Shown here piece by piece: positions 34,501-41,400 of a stretch of DNA of 64,000 nucleotides. The notes below the pieces were generated by a model that did no database searches, was not told the DNA's origin, and was given only the letters and a program-made list of their open reading frames with translations. The first letter of the stretch is position 1; each line of letters starts with the position of its first letter. The translations under genes were made by a program, and so were the position numbers. The DNA is from Methylobacterium platani (lineage in GTDB: Bacteria; Pseudomonadota; Alphaproteobacteria; Rhizobiales; Beijerinckiaceae): contig NZ_LWHQ01000064.1 of NCBI RefSeq assembly GCF_001653715.1, positions 24,246 through 88,245 of the forward strand, written 5' to 3'.

Positions 34501-35476
34501 CGGCGGCGACGGCGACGACACCGTCTCGGGGGGGACCGGCGACGACCGCCTCGACGGCCGCGACGGCAGCGACGTCCTCGACGGCGGGGCCGGGAACGAC
34601 ACCCTGGCGGGCGGGCGGGCGCGGCTCGGACCGTCTGACGGGCGGCGCCGGCAACGACGTCTACCTGTTCGCGCCCGGCGACGGGCACGACGCGATCGCC
34701 GACGCCTCGGGCACCGACCGCCTCGTCTTCGCGGCCGGGATCGCCCCGGCCGACGTGGCGCTCCGGCTCGCCGGCGACGGCGCGACGCTCGTCGTCGCGG
34801 TGCGCGACGGCGACGACCGGATCACCATCGCGGATCGGGCCGCGATCGAGAGCTTCGCCTTCGCCGACGGCACGGTCTGGACCGCGGCCGACCTCGCCGC
34901 CCGCTGGCAGACGGCCACCGCGGGGGCGGACGTCATCGTCGGCACCGGGCCCGACGAGCGCCTCGCGGGCGGGGCCGGCAACGACCGGCTGTTCGCCGCG
35001 GGCGGGCGCGACACCCTGCTCGGCGAGGCCGGGGACGACGTCCTGACCGGCTCGGCCGGCATCGACACCCTCGACGGCGGGACCGGCCACGACACCCTCG
35101 CGGGCGGGCTCGGCGACGACGTCTACCTCTGGGGCCGCGGCGCCGGCAACGACGTCGTCATCGAGACCGGCGGGATCGACCGGGTCGAGATCGGCGCCGG
35201 CGTCGCGCCGGGCGACGTGCGGGTGATCGCCCGCGGGACCGCGAGCCTCGTGCTGCGCCTGCGCGACACCGGCGAGGAACTGACGCTCACCGACGCGCTC
35301 GCTTCGGCGGCCAACGCGATCGAGAGCGTCGCCTTCGCCGACGGGACCGTCTGGAACGCGGCCGAGCTCAGGACCCTGTCCCTGCTCGGGGGCGACGGCG
35401 ACGACGCCGTCACCGGCAGCGCGGGCGCGGACCGGCTCGAGGGCGGGGCCGGCGACGACACGCTCGCCGGCTTTGA
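19574..35476 (+). CDS. Giant RTX toxin/adhesin, 5' part: predicted PIN nuclease, self-processing module, RTX, lectin (frameshifted)
   Basis: The GTG start at 19574 follows an AGGGG ribosome-binding site. Residues 1-120 look like a PIN nuclease (LLDTG with Asp8, ITQDIYDEI with Glu40, EGDISIKKF at 86-94, ITEDKDL with Asp111/Asp113). Residues 191-302 are hydrophobic and glycine-rich (AVAGGVGASYAGAELGG), possibly for membrane passage. RTX-like motifs are near 365. A FrpC-type self-processing module starts at Asp687-Pro688. RTX/haemolysin-type calcium-binding and FADG-type repeats run from about 1380. An L-type lectin domain lies at about 3015-3205, and a DUF642/CBM-like domain (LLVNGGFEQG) at about 4785-4955. 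After (GCGG)3 at 34607 the frame turns to low-complexity and stops at 35476; the true continuation is in another frame. Joined, the protein would be about 10,591 aa. Confidence 0.85.
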   Translation: MSVVNLLDTGAAYTLASMGGLDALTAGGRKVLITQDIYDEIMRSLDFGPKFQQWYNNNLGSIIQIDDPITEADKKKYNPTNKSKQEGDISIKKFLEKNRANGVLYEIITEDKDLHAYRGVGNFRVHQSTPGFIGEVILDKRVSVEQAVALSDKMKKTSRLSNITRDHQFSFDEVDIRAYYGSDTIKSGGFSSAAKAGFKVTAIVAIVEILRQVGIVGDVLSFGVTVAQAAELRSKNDVQSANRLWASYIFETAGGLTGGALGAFFATAILKGYGGLWGPIIGAVAGGVGASYAGAELGGYLYDLNNKIFDSYINPIYDQLSELNPFDDGETSDDYVKKIAASFGFDFETGTGGSGDDWLLATKWSHLNGSGGNDILIGWDPKFVNAGSPVDPANKESPVAPKDLSMVIDGGSGKDLVVTIGGKRATTAGGIGRDWIYNRSYGGEIYGDTIDRLDPATGKTIEDNAANSDDIWYSPNTVVKDAQHHDFLKFYGLTLTGGNAEGGVLGLALNGSLGGAMGLANLYASLDENGKYDPARSIYFDHLLPWMTYMFRPNARGGLDMYITNSFDQVFNAVFGGSPSEAYKAQQELDKQGILKGWMKVENFDLVGSYLGGLQNGLDRQGTFNMVFKAANPIGDLLALMAPLLGGAIGYGLAAKYGGLALVEQALTLSAAVARSAKGTAWSSEIDPLVIDLDGDGIETTELATSGVYFDLDQDLFAERTGWIGADDGFLVRDRNNNGRIDDIAEMFGGVGRSGFADLSALDSDGDGRITRADLLWSTLQVWRDRDGDGETDAGELLSLEALGITEIGLATQGLDVATPQGTRLTAAGQVTFTDGRTRRIFDAVLPANDTDTRYAGEAGRAAWQGSARLDLKGFGRVTDLAVATANDIALGQRAAATAAAMTVPRMRDLVAKVGDLLGAWGASQEQTRELTPVLTGVDAAGAPVLLDRGVYVEDAAGGYWTLASGTPLRDAAGAAIARATLEDVLAQGAGWRLEQTWSPSERAAALGHREAAPYLMRVVDGRAVILDHGVRRSDGSWSLASDPGTRYASAEAILALGHPAGTEWRREALGFNPLAALPVDRIGVRFTDGIAVDYTVQVTDRDGSFHVWARNLDRALQLEWKTGDSREFSLRNYAIDFDHLDEVGSTDSSTYRVEMLTPAQFHFATSLAGIDFRPEMLTARLDAATGHLAYAVGPTGRANLSADPAAYVSGIDAMIALLQPVMEQYVATSRRYAMRLAMQGGLKDVFAGIAYDVATDSYRPTTNRELAPLFEAIFRRAPASNRDDAVLDYLTDWHGVLSQVYPDYRPSGEGNLVGSTLAVDQPFVLQMLLPAFETIGVDLDISGVAHALGISEERLVTHAAEATEVAGTGGIDYFYLTKGDQTLRGGRGADVYFVGRESGNDVIDDTDHGEADQLRFTDVLSGEIAAVRDGQDLVLRAQKHNLSLRLTNQFLGELNGVLPGGGRGESGVASIVFADGVVWDRFRMSMEVVDKARAAGLYNDALIGSGSADVLWGGRGNDYLSGGAGGDIYVFERGDGQDVIDDQGAFSFGIVKAGIDVLTFKGGITADNLRLIRDGESQNLRIVILDAEGRETGDTLEIIGQFGGMRTGVGIFAQVLESSDGLDYVAPNLIERFLFDDGTSLDFGQIAEKVLKTAKTAGDDAIFGMLNSNTLDGGAGDDFLSGRQGDDTYVFGRGYGRDVILDNGLNGLFDPPAHDRLTFVDEIRWTDLDFLRDGPSDTLRLRVKGTTDEVVLQDFLDTVPIFGFLNLIEDIVFGDGTAWSGLKLAQHFIDVARTPGDDTIYGYDALSDALDGGAGDDRLIGFAGNDAYRVAAGEGNDTILDSAGDDRVVFEGLASGDVTFSRTALDLVVTVRATGQRFVLENQYVRDGQQAFAVEALVFSDRTVSFTDVNPEDIDLVGTAGADAIAGSDFAETLDGRAGNDTLAGGDGGDTYLFDAGYGEDVIVDRRARAGWTDRRGVRVPVDDVVQFGGGITRDAVVFTKDGQDLLTSLKGRPDTLRIRAQFRDAEDGVELFRFFDGTTLRISDVEDLLQIAGGNRGDNLIEGLADQETVLDGRQGDDTLVGGDRADTYAFSAGYGFDRILERPDRAGIVDRVVFGASVRQEDLRVTRSGDDLVLDLGSGLDVLTIVDGLSTRRVERFEFADGRVLSIEAIVDRMLTGTAGDDHLIGFDTRDDTLSGGAGSDALEGGRGDDTYRFGLGDGRDSILDTGGVDRVVFGPGITREVVRFRAVGEDLVVALGDGDGDGDAADRLVVLSGLRARPVESFVFADGSALSIEAVRGLIRERSPNGGQDLVDLRDLPAGSTFRPGAGHDRLILAEGARVVVGAGEGIDSVEMPDGVTSATVVLEAYASAEASVRRAAIGSTDLVVAFASGAQLVVRAGLGSGRLPALAFADGVVWDEAALVRAAIAGQAGTGHDVVVGSGRADTLAGGTGDDSLSGGGGDDTYAFARGDGRDVIDDSAGRDALAITGYRPDEMRVRQVDPSRTELVLSFVGTTDEIVLRYDSGWSGIDTVRFGDGTVLTLERLREMVTASGTPQDDRLSGAAGGETFAAGPGDDVIRGGGGDDVYRFARGDGQDRIESGGSADGRGTLLFGPGIALEDVVATRDRDGNLVLSLRGSDDRVTLVDPEGDPDPVVAAIAFADGRRIGYRALSASVAPSDRDDRITVPADLAAPGIGSEIHGGAGNDRLEGGRGADILVGGRGDDRLEGGDGADTYVFGRGDGQDTIADIETVDGAGLDRVRFAAGIQPGDVRFLSVGPQDLVIGLSGSDDRLTVRDMFRAGGAGDRGVELFAFADGTVWDFAEILARAAASTGAGADTVDLGAQSDVAVTLDGGAGDDLLAGGRGSTTYVFGRGYGRDTIVEGVDWAGSTDTLRLGPGIAPADVVVVQSGDDLVLRLVGGDDSLTLRGQATASAAPIDRVRFSDGTQWSAAMLAGRALSPAAAGRALAPGGSADPFGDPAFAGAAAGPGGGTALAASTIGLARTPIRRLPVGGLATVGSASSLGGGAYQLTPDRGWQTGAVWGNVDLENSIVWTARLYFGGAEGGGDGVSFAVQNSGPAAITPAIANMGALIPGSFGILFDTYGQSTDFSRFVVDGEDGNASREPRRDYDQLENGAWHDVVITWNATTKTFAYMVDGVPAGSRTYDPVAALFKGQSTVWYGFGGATGGATNDQRVEIVSVAIVEDAGADPATVGTIAQIGSGLFSRELAGAAARNTYDVFVPVARWGEGVDTVTNFRAGDAGDALNVAVATGLAGRIVVRASGADTLVYFVEDGVRRFADARLLLRLANVAAGDLTAVNFAGARFTLATDRVVDGTEAADTLQGGFGNDTLLGHAGADRIVAGSGNDVLRGGGGDDVYVFERGDGDDTITDRRDDYDFYTGGTDAIAFGAGIALSDLRLSVSGNDLVIAVAGGDDRIRIVNGFRRENYRIESLRFADGSVTTYDALMRMLSTGGAGDDGLVDDSGNGLLAGGAGDDTLSGYFGDDTLTGGRGNDVLRGGGGDDVYVFSRGDGDDTVTDARDDYDFYTGGTDAIAFGAGIGWDDLAFTAAGNDLVIAGGDDRIRIVNGFRRENYRVEALRFADGTTASYEAILDVLSTGGAGDDVLVDDARAGGLRGGAGDDTLSGYFGDDTLTGGRGNDVLRGGGGDDVYVFSRGDGDDTVTDARDDYDFYTGGTDAIAFGAGIGWDDLAFTAAGNDLVIRVAGTEDRLRIVEGLGNVNYRVEALRFADGSAKTLADIQARIAAAETGGLFVRGLAGSGGMAGGAGADRLDASGFSAGLTLDGRGGSDTLTGSRFADVLIGGAGNDLLTGGTGADIYRFSAGFGQDTIEEWASSGADTVIELDASFSPDDLVIASTSWNWGGPADYGPARLRFAGTEDRIEIRDFDAIAEIRFADGTVLTRPQMIERLVGYGSNERVLTAADFPTADRLVGTARDDGLDGGGADDTLEGGAGNDTLEGGDGDDVLSGGSGNDSLAGGAGADIYRFAAGFGHDTVTPGEAGLDWIVFEAGVRASDIVVQRPPRPWDPDSLSDTLLVILRGTADVIELPDALRGGDTIAGIRFADGTVLTLADLAAAAVPTGGVARRGVPADDLLVGTAEADTLTGWAGDDTLRGGAGADQLTGGDGADLLEGGDGADDLAGGTGGDTYLVSAGFGADVIWDEHEEGSVNAVVFDATVAPSDIAVHVSQDGWNLILRSRVSDDAITLRNGAFSQAYGVDEVRFADGTVWTRDALMAAATPAPGVALTGGATAATLSGAGSDDRIDGGTGSELLLGEAGNDTLLGGAGDDTLVGGTGDDSLEGGDGADTYRFSAGFGRDRVEVSNYYGWGPREADVVAFDATIAAADVMLAARGVDPAAGMVVTIAGRTDTLELTNLDNADTIRFADGTVWTYADMLARLAAWQGVARHGDQGGETVGTEGRDALYAIPGAASRLVGLGGDDILGGAGGEDTLEGGSGDDELNGGDGADTYRFAAGFGQDVVFDSQGGTGIVNHLVFEAPITPADLVVERPAQAYGAWFDLVLRVAGSEDRVTLRGGFGAADYDVRFSDGTVLTAADVRARWVAVERSTIQGDGGGVPMIGGATDDAISGTADANVIEGLGGNDTLYGRAGDDVLTGGAGADRLEGGAGSDTYRFSAGFGEDWIYDAAAGERNVIVFDASIDPGQVEVLARTSDLWGAFSLSLAGTEDRIWVSRWGREAVIAEIRFGNGTVWSAADLEARLAYVEAPTITGSTGGSRVVGTAGSDTLVGTAGPDEIEGGGTVRWRAVGDSLLVNGGFEQGATDAAAQWYGDSAATLPGWTRIDNAQGAAARGFERVAYGRADIAATESGYWLDLDGDGAAGSNLHLAQDVTGLAEGETLLVRFDHANRTSAESGAFEVLWNGAVVASFAEPATRMHPGAVLVTARTGTNRLGFRGTGYADGRGASLDNVRLNRAEAVAGAGVGNDVLSGFEGDDTIRGGDGDDTVSGGTGDDRLDGRDGSDVLDGGAGNDTLAGGRARLGPSDGRRRQRRLPVRARRRARRDRRRLGHRPPRLRGRDRPGRRGAPARRRRRDARRRGARRRRPDHHRGSGRDRELRLRRRHGLDRGRPRRPLADGHRGGGRHRRHRARRAPRGRGRQRPAVRRGRARHPARRGRGRRPDRLGRHRHPRRRDRPRHPRGRARRRRLPLGPRRRQRRRHRDRRDRPGRDRRRRRAGRRAGDRPRDREPRAAPARHRRGTDAHRRARFGGQRDRERRLRRRDRLERGRAQDPVPARGRRRRRRHRQRGRGPARGRGRRRHARRL
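29690..30840 (+). repeat. Near-identical 435-441 bp tandem blocks in the giant gene
   Basis: Three consecutive blocks start with the same GGGGDDVYVF motif at 29700, 30141 and 30576 (spacings 441 and 435 bp). Each encodes one RTX group plus a RDDYDFYTGGTDAIAFGAG segment. Blocks two and three are almost identical in DNA, including silent positions. This points to recent duplication or gene conversion, not protein-level conservation. Confidence 0.8.
34607..34618 (+). other. (GCGG)3 tract that breaks the giant reading frame
   Basis: Three GCGG units followed by GCGC. With two units the frame would read TLAGGRGSDRLTGGAGNDVYLF, a perfect RTX repeat continuing into the 3' half. With three units the frame shifts by +1 and enters nonsense. 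The 4-bp excess is therefore exactly one repeat unit. It may be a slipped-strand (phase-variable) event, a fixed mutation or an assembly error in a GC-rich tract. Confidence 0.8.
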
Positions 35477-38400
35477 GGGCGACGACGTGCTGCTCGGCGG
35501 CGAGGGCCGCGACCGGCTGCAGGGCGGGGGCGGGGCCGACCGCCTCGTCGGCGGCCGGGGCGACGATACCCTGAGCGGCGGCGCCGGCGCGGACATCTAC
35601 GTCTTCGGCGCCGGGGACGGGGCCGACACGATCGACGACCGGGGCGACGCCGCCGCCGACGGCCTGCAGATCGCCGGCTACGGGCTCGAGCGGATCCGCT
35701 TCGGCGCCCGCGGCCGCGACCTCGTCATCCGGTTCTCCGACAGCGCCGACCGCATCACCGTGCTGGGCGGCCTCGACGATGCGGCCGGCGGCCTGGAGAC
35801 CGTCGACATCCTCGCCGACGGCGTCACCCTGTCGCTCGCCGAGATCCGTGCGCGGCTCGTCGACGATGTCGCGCTCACCGGCCGGTGGCTGGCGGGCGGG
35901 GCCGGCGACGACGCGCTCGCCGGCGGCGACGGCGACGACGTCCTCTCGGGCGGGGAGGGCGCCGACACCCTGGGCGGCGGGGCCGGCGACGACCTCTTCG
36001 CCGACCTGTCGGCGGACGCCTCGGTCGATACCCTGACCGGCGGCGCCGGCCGCGACACCTACGCCCTCCTGCCCGTGGGCGGCGACGCCGCGGTGGTGGC
36101 CGACGTGATCACCGATTTCCGGGCCGGGCCCGGCGGCGACGTCATCCGGCTTTCGGTCGGCAACCCCAACCCGTTCGAGGCCGGGGTGATCCGGCTGGCG
36201 CAGTCGGGGAGCGACACCCTGGTGCTGCGCCGCGGCACGGCCGGGCCGGACGCGATACTGGTGCGCCTCCTCGGCGTCGAGGCGACGGCCCTGACGGCGG
36301 CGAATTTCGACGGCGTCTCGGTGGCGGTCGACAACACCGTCAGCCTCGGCGACGACGACGGCGCCCACGTCCTCGACGGCTCGCCCCTCGACGACCGCAT
36401 CTTCGGCAATGGCGGCGCCGATACGATCCGGGGCTTCTCCGGCAACGATCGCCTCGCCGGCGGCGCCGACGGCGACCTGATCGAGGGCGGCCTCGGCGAC
36501 GACCTGATCGCGGGCGAGGACGGCGACGACCGGATCGTCGGCGGCGGCGGCAGCGACGTCATGGCGGGCGGCACCGGCGACGACGTCCTCGTCGGCACCG
36601 GCGACGGCAGCCTGTCCACCGACACCGACGTGTTCTCGGGCGGACGCGGCGACGACACGCTCGCCGGCGGGCTCGGCACCGACATCTACCGTTTCGCCCG
36701 CGGCGACGGGCGCGACACCCTCGTGGATCGCGGCGGCACCGACCGGATCGTGTTCTCCGGCATCACCGCCGCCGAGGTCGGCGTCGTCCAGGTCGGGCGC
36801 GGGATCGAGCTGCGCGTCGCCGACGAGGGCGGGCGCATCCGGATCCTCGACGCCCTCGACGGCGGCAGCGCCATCGAGACGGTCGCCTTCGCCGACGGCA
36901 GCGCCTGGACCTGGAGCGAGGTGCTGGCGCGCGCTCTCCAGGGCACGGGCGGCGACGACCGGCTGGCGCTCCCGGTGCGGCGCGAGGACAACCTCGTGAC
37001 GAACGGCGACTTCAACGCCTTCGCGGCCGGCGAGGTACTCGACGGCGTCGGCGGTTCCCTGCGGCTTCGCGCGATCCCCGGCTGGACCGAGGCGAGCGGC
37101 CAGGCCTTCCGCTACCGGCCCGACGCGAGCGGCGTCGGCTACGGCCTCGACCTGGAGGCGTTCTTCGCCCACCTGGACGTCAGCCAGGTCGTGTCCGGCC
37201 GGCAGGCGGGCGAGCGGCTCGTCCTGAGCTTCGATTACGGCCTGCCGGCGGGGGCCGGGACGCGCGGCCTCGAGGTTTCGTGGAACGGCACGGGCGTCGC
37301 CTCCCTCACCGCCGACGGGAACGGGATGCGTACGGCGACGCTCACCGTCACGGCGGGGGCCGGCGACAACATCCTGCGCTTCCGGGGCGCCGGCGACCGC
37401 TCGGCGGCGGGCCCGGTGCTCGACGACGTGCGCCTCTACGCCGCCGCGGGGCGGCCGGGCGGCAGCCTCGCGGGCGGGGCCGGCAACGACGACCTCCTCG
37501 GCGGGACCGGCGACGACACGCTCACCGGCGGGACCGGCAACGACACCCTCGCGGGCGGCACCGGCGACGACACCTACGTCTTCGCCCGCGGCGACGGCCA
37601 GGACCTGATCCGCGACGGCGCCGGCCTCGACACCCTCGCCTTCGCGGCCGGCATCCGGCCCGACGAGGTGCGCGCCGTCGACGGCGCCACGAATCTCGTT
37701 CTTGAGATCGCCGGGACCGGCGACCGCATCGACCTCGGCGGCCCGGCGGGGCCGGAGATGGGCATCCGGCGGGTCACCTTCGCGGACGGCACCGTCTGGA
37801 CGCAGGGCGCGCTGGTCGCGCTGTCGCGCGCCGGCACCGAGCGCGACGACGTCCTGCGCGGCGGGCCGCCCGACGACGTCCTGTCGGGCGGGGCCGGCGA
37901 CGACCGGCTGATCGGTCTTGCCGGCGCCGACACCCTCGACGGCGGTCCCGGCCACGACCGCCTCGAGGGCGGGAGCGGCGACGACACCTACCTGTTCTCC
38001 GCCGATGGCGGTCACGACCGGATCCTCGATGCGGGCGGCACCGACGCGGTGGTGCTCGCGCCCGGCCTCGCGCCGGCCGACATCGCCGTGACGCAGAGCC
38101 GCGACGGGGCCGACCTCGCCCTGGTCGTGACGGCGACGGGCGCGCGCCTCACGATCGAGAACGCGCTGTCGGGGGGCCGGATCGAGGCCGTCCGCTTCGC
38201 CGACGGCACGGTCTGGACCGTGGCCGACCTGCTGGCCCGGACGCCGACCTTCGGCGACGACGCGCTCACCGGCGACGACGGCGCCGACGTGATGATCGGG
38301 GGCCTGGGCAACGACAGCCTGTCGGGCGGCCGCGGCGACGACGTCTACCGCTTCGCCCGCGGCGACGGCAGCGACGTCGTCCACGACCGCTCCGGTTCCG

Positions 38401-41400
38401 GCGCCGACCGGCTCGAGATCAGCGGCTACGCCGCCGCCGAGGTCAGCTTCCATCGCCTGACCGCCGACGGCGCCGACGTCGCGATCCGCTTCGCCGGCAC
38501 CACCGACCAGATCGTCATCGTCGACGCGCTCGCGCTCGGCGGTGCCGGCATCGAGACCGTCGCGCTCGCCGGCGGCCCGGACTTCTCGGTCGCCGACATC
38601 CGCCGGGCGATCCTGGCGAGCCGCACGACCCCCGGCAACGACGTCGTCGTCGGCACCGACGGCCCGGACACCCTCGCGGGCGGGCGCGGCGACGACCTCC
38701 TGCGCGGGGCTGGCGGCGACGACACCTACCTGTACCGGCGCGGCGACGGCGACGACCGCATCGAGGCGGCCGGTGCCGGCATCGACACCGTGAGCCTCGC
38801 CGATTACGTCCCCTCGGACGTCGTCTCGGCCCTGCGCGCCGGCCCCGACAGCCACGACCTCGTCGTGACCTTCGCGGGGGCCGGCGACCGGCTGGTGCTG
38901 CGCGACGCCCTCCATCGGCTCAACGGCGCGCAGGGCAGCCTGACCCTGCGCTTCGCCGACGGCACGACGTGGGACCGCGATGCCATGCGGGCGCGGGCGC
39001 TCGCCGACAGCGACGGGTCCGGCGACGACACCGTCACCGGCTTCGACGGCGCCGACACCTTCGCGGCGCGGCCCGGCGACGACCTGCTGGCGGGCCTGGA
39101 GGGCGGCGACCTCTATCGCTTCGGCGCCGGCGCGGGCCACGACACCGTGGCGGAAACCGGCACCTCCGGGACCGACCGGATCGAGATCCGCGACTTCGCC
39201 TCGACGCAGGCGCGGATCGAGCAGCTCTATCGCGGCTCGGACTCCGTGGTGCTGCGCTTCACCGGGGCTCCCGCCGACAGCCTGACGGTGCTCGGCGCCC
39301 TGGCGCCGGACCAGAAGGGGATCGAGAGCTACACCTTCGCCGACGGCGTGGTCTGGACCAAGGATACCCTGGTCCGGCTCCTCGGCAACCGGGCGCCGGT
39401 GGCCCTCGACGACGGCTTCTACTCGGTGCGGACCGGGGACGAGATCGTCCTCAAGGCCGCCGACCTCCTGCGCAACGACTTCGATGCCGACGGCGACCGC
39501 CTGCGCATCGTCGCCGTCGAGACCGCCGCCACCGGCCTCGTTCGGATCGACGAGCGGGGCGACCTGCGCTACCGGGCGCTCGACGGGTTCTACGGCGCGG
39601 CCTCGCTCGCCTACACGGTCTCGGACGGGCGCAACGGCTTCGCCACCGCCTCGGTCGACCTCCGGGTGCGGCCGATCGCGACCGCGCGGCCGGATTCCGG
39701 GTTCACTGTGGCGGAGGATTCCGCCCTGGTGATCCGGGTCGAGCGCCTGCTCGCCAACGACCTCGACGGTGACCGCATGGTCGTCGGCCAGGTCTACGGC
39801 GCCGTGAACGGCACGGTGGCGCTGGCGAGCGACGGCAACATCACCTTCACCCCCTCGCCCGACTTCAACGGCACCGCCGCCTTCACCTACGCGGCGAACA
39901 CCCCGGAGGGCGGCCGGGCCGAGGCCGCGGTCACGATCCAGGTCGGCGCCGTCAACGACGCGCCGGTCGCCCGGGCCGACCGGGCGGAGGCGGTCGCCGA
40001 GGGCACGCGCTTCTCCCTCGACCCGCGCACGCTTCTCGCCAACGACGCCGACATCGACGGCGACGCGCTCACGGTCCGCTCGGTGCGCTCCGGCGCCGAC
40101 GTCGCGGTGTCGATCGGCGAGGACGGCCTGATCCACGTCGAACCGCGCGCCTATTACTGGGGCGAGGCGGCGTTCGAGTACGTCGTCGCCGATGCCGCCG
40201 GGGCGACCGCGACGGGACAGGTCCGGTTCACCGTCACCCCGGTCAACGACCCGCCCGATCCGGGCGACGACCGGTTCGAGACCACCGATGCCGGCGCGCC
40301 GATCCGCGAGGACAACCCGGTCGTCGTCGGGGCCGACCGGCTGCTCGCCAACGACGTCGAGCACGACGGCGAGGCGATGACCGTGACCGCGGTGCGCGGC
40401 GTGCGCGGAGGCGCGCCGCGGCTCCTCGAGAACGGCACCGTCCTGTTCACGCCCTGGACCGACTTCAACGGCGAGGCCGCCTTCGACTACCGTGTCGAGG
40501 ACGGGCACGGCGGGGCCTCGTGGGCGCGGGCGACCCTGGTCTACCAGGCGGTCAACGACCTGCCGGTCGCCGCCGACGACAGCTACGAGGACCGCGCGTT
40601 CCCGATCCTGCGCGGCCGCGAGGACCAGGCGATCGAGATCCCGGTCGTCGAGCTCCTCAAGAACGACATCGACCCGGAGGGCTTCACGGTCCGCTTCAAG
40701 AGCGCCGGCAGCGCGATCCACGGCGACATCCGGGTCACCGACCACGGCACCGTCGTGTTCACGCCGGATGCCGATTACTGGGGCGAGGCGACCTTCGCCT
40801 ATCTCGTCTCCGATCGCGAGGGCGCGGTCGACGGCGCCACCGTCACCCTGTGGTTCGAGAATGTCGGCGACGCTCCCCCGGTGGCGCGGCGCGACGTGAT
40901 CTACGTCAACGAGGACATCCCCGTCGTCATCCCGATCGCGCAGCTCCTCGCCAACGACGACGACGTCGACCGCGACCCGGTGCGCTTCGTCGGCTGGCGG
41001 GCACCGACCGCGCTCGATGCCCTGACCTACGGGGCCGATGCCGGGAACAGGCTGAACGGCACGATCGAGGCCGACGGCGCCGGCAACCTGGTGTTCACGC
41101 CGGACCGCGACGCGAGCCGGAGCTCCGGCATCGTCTACCGGATCACCGACGACGCCGACGGCGAGGCCGAATCCTACGTCGACATCGTCGTCGTGCCGTC
41201 GAACGACGACCCGACGGTCGGGGACGACGAGGGCTTCGTCACGCCGCTCGGCGTGCCGCTGGTCCTGCGCACCGCGGACCTCCTCGCCAACGACTTCGAC
41301 ATCGAGCAGGCCGACCGCGACGGCGACGGCACGATCGACGTCGACCTCGACGACCCGCGCCGGCCCCGCCCGGCCTTCGATGGCGTCGTGGGCGTCTTCG

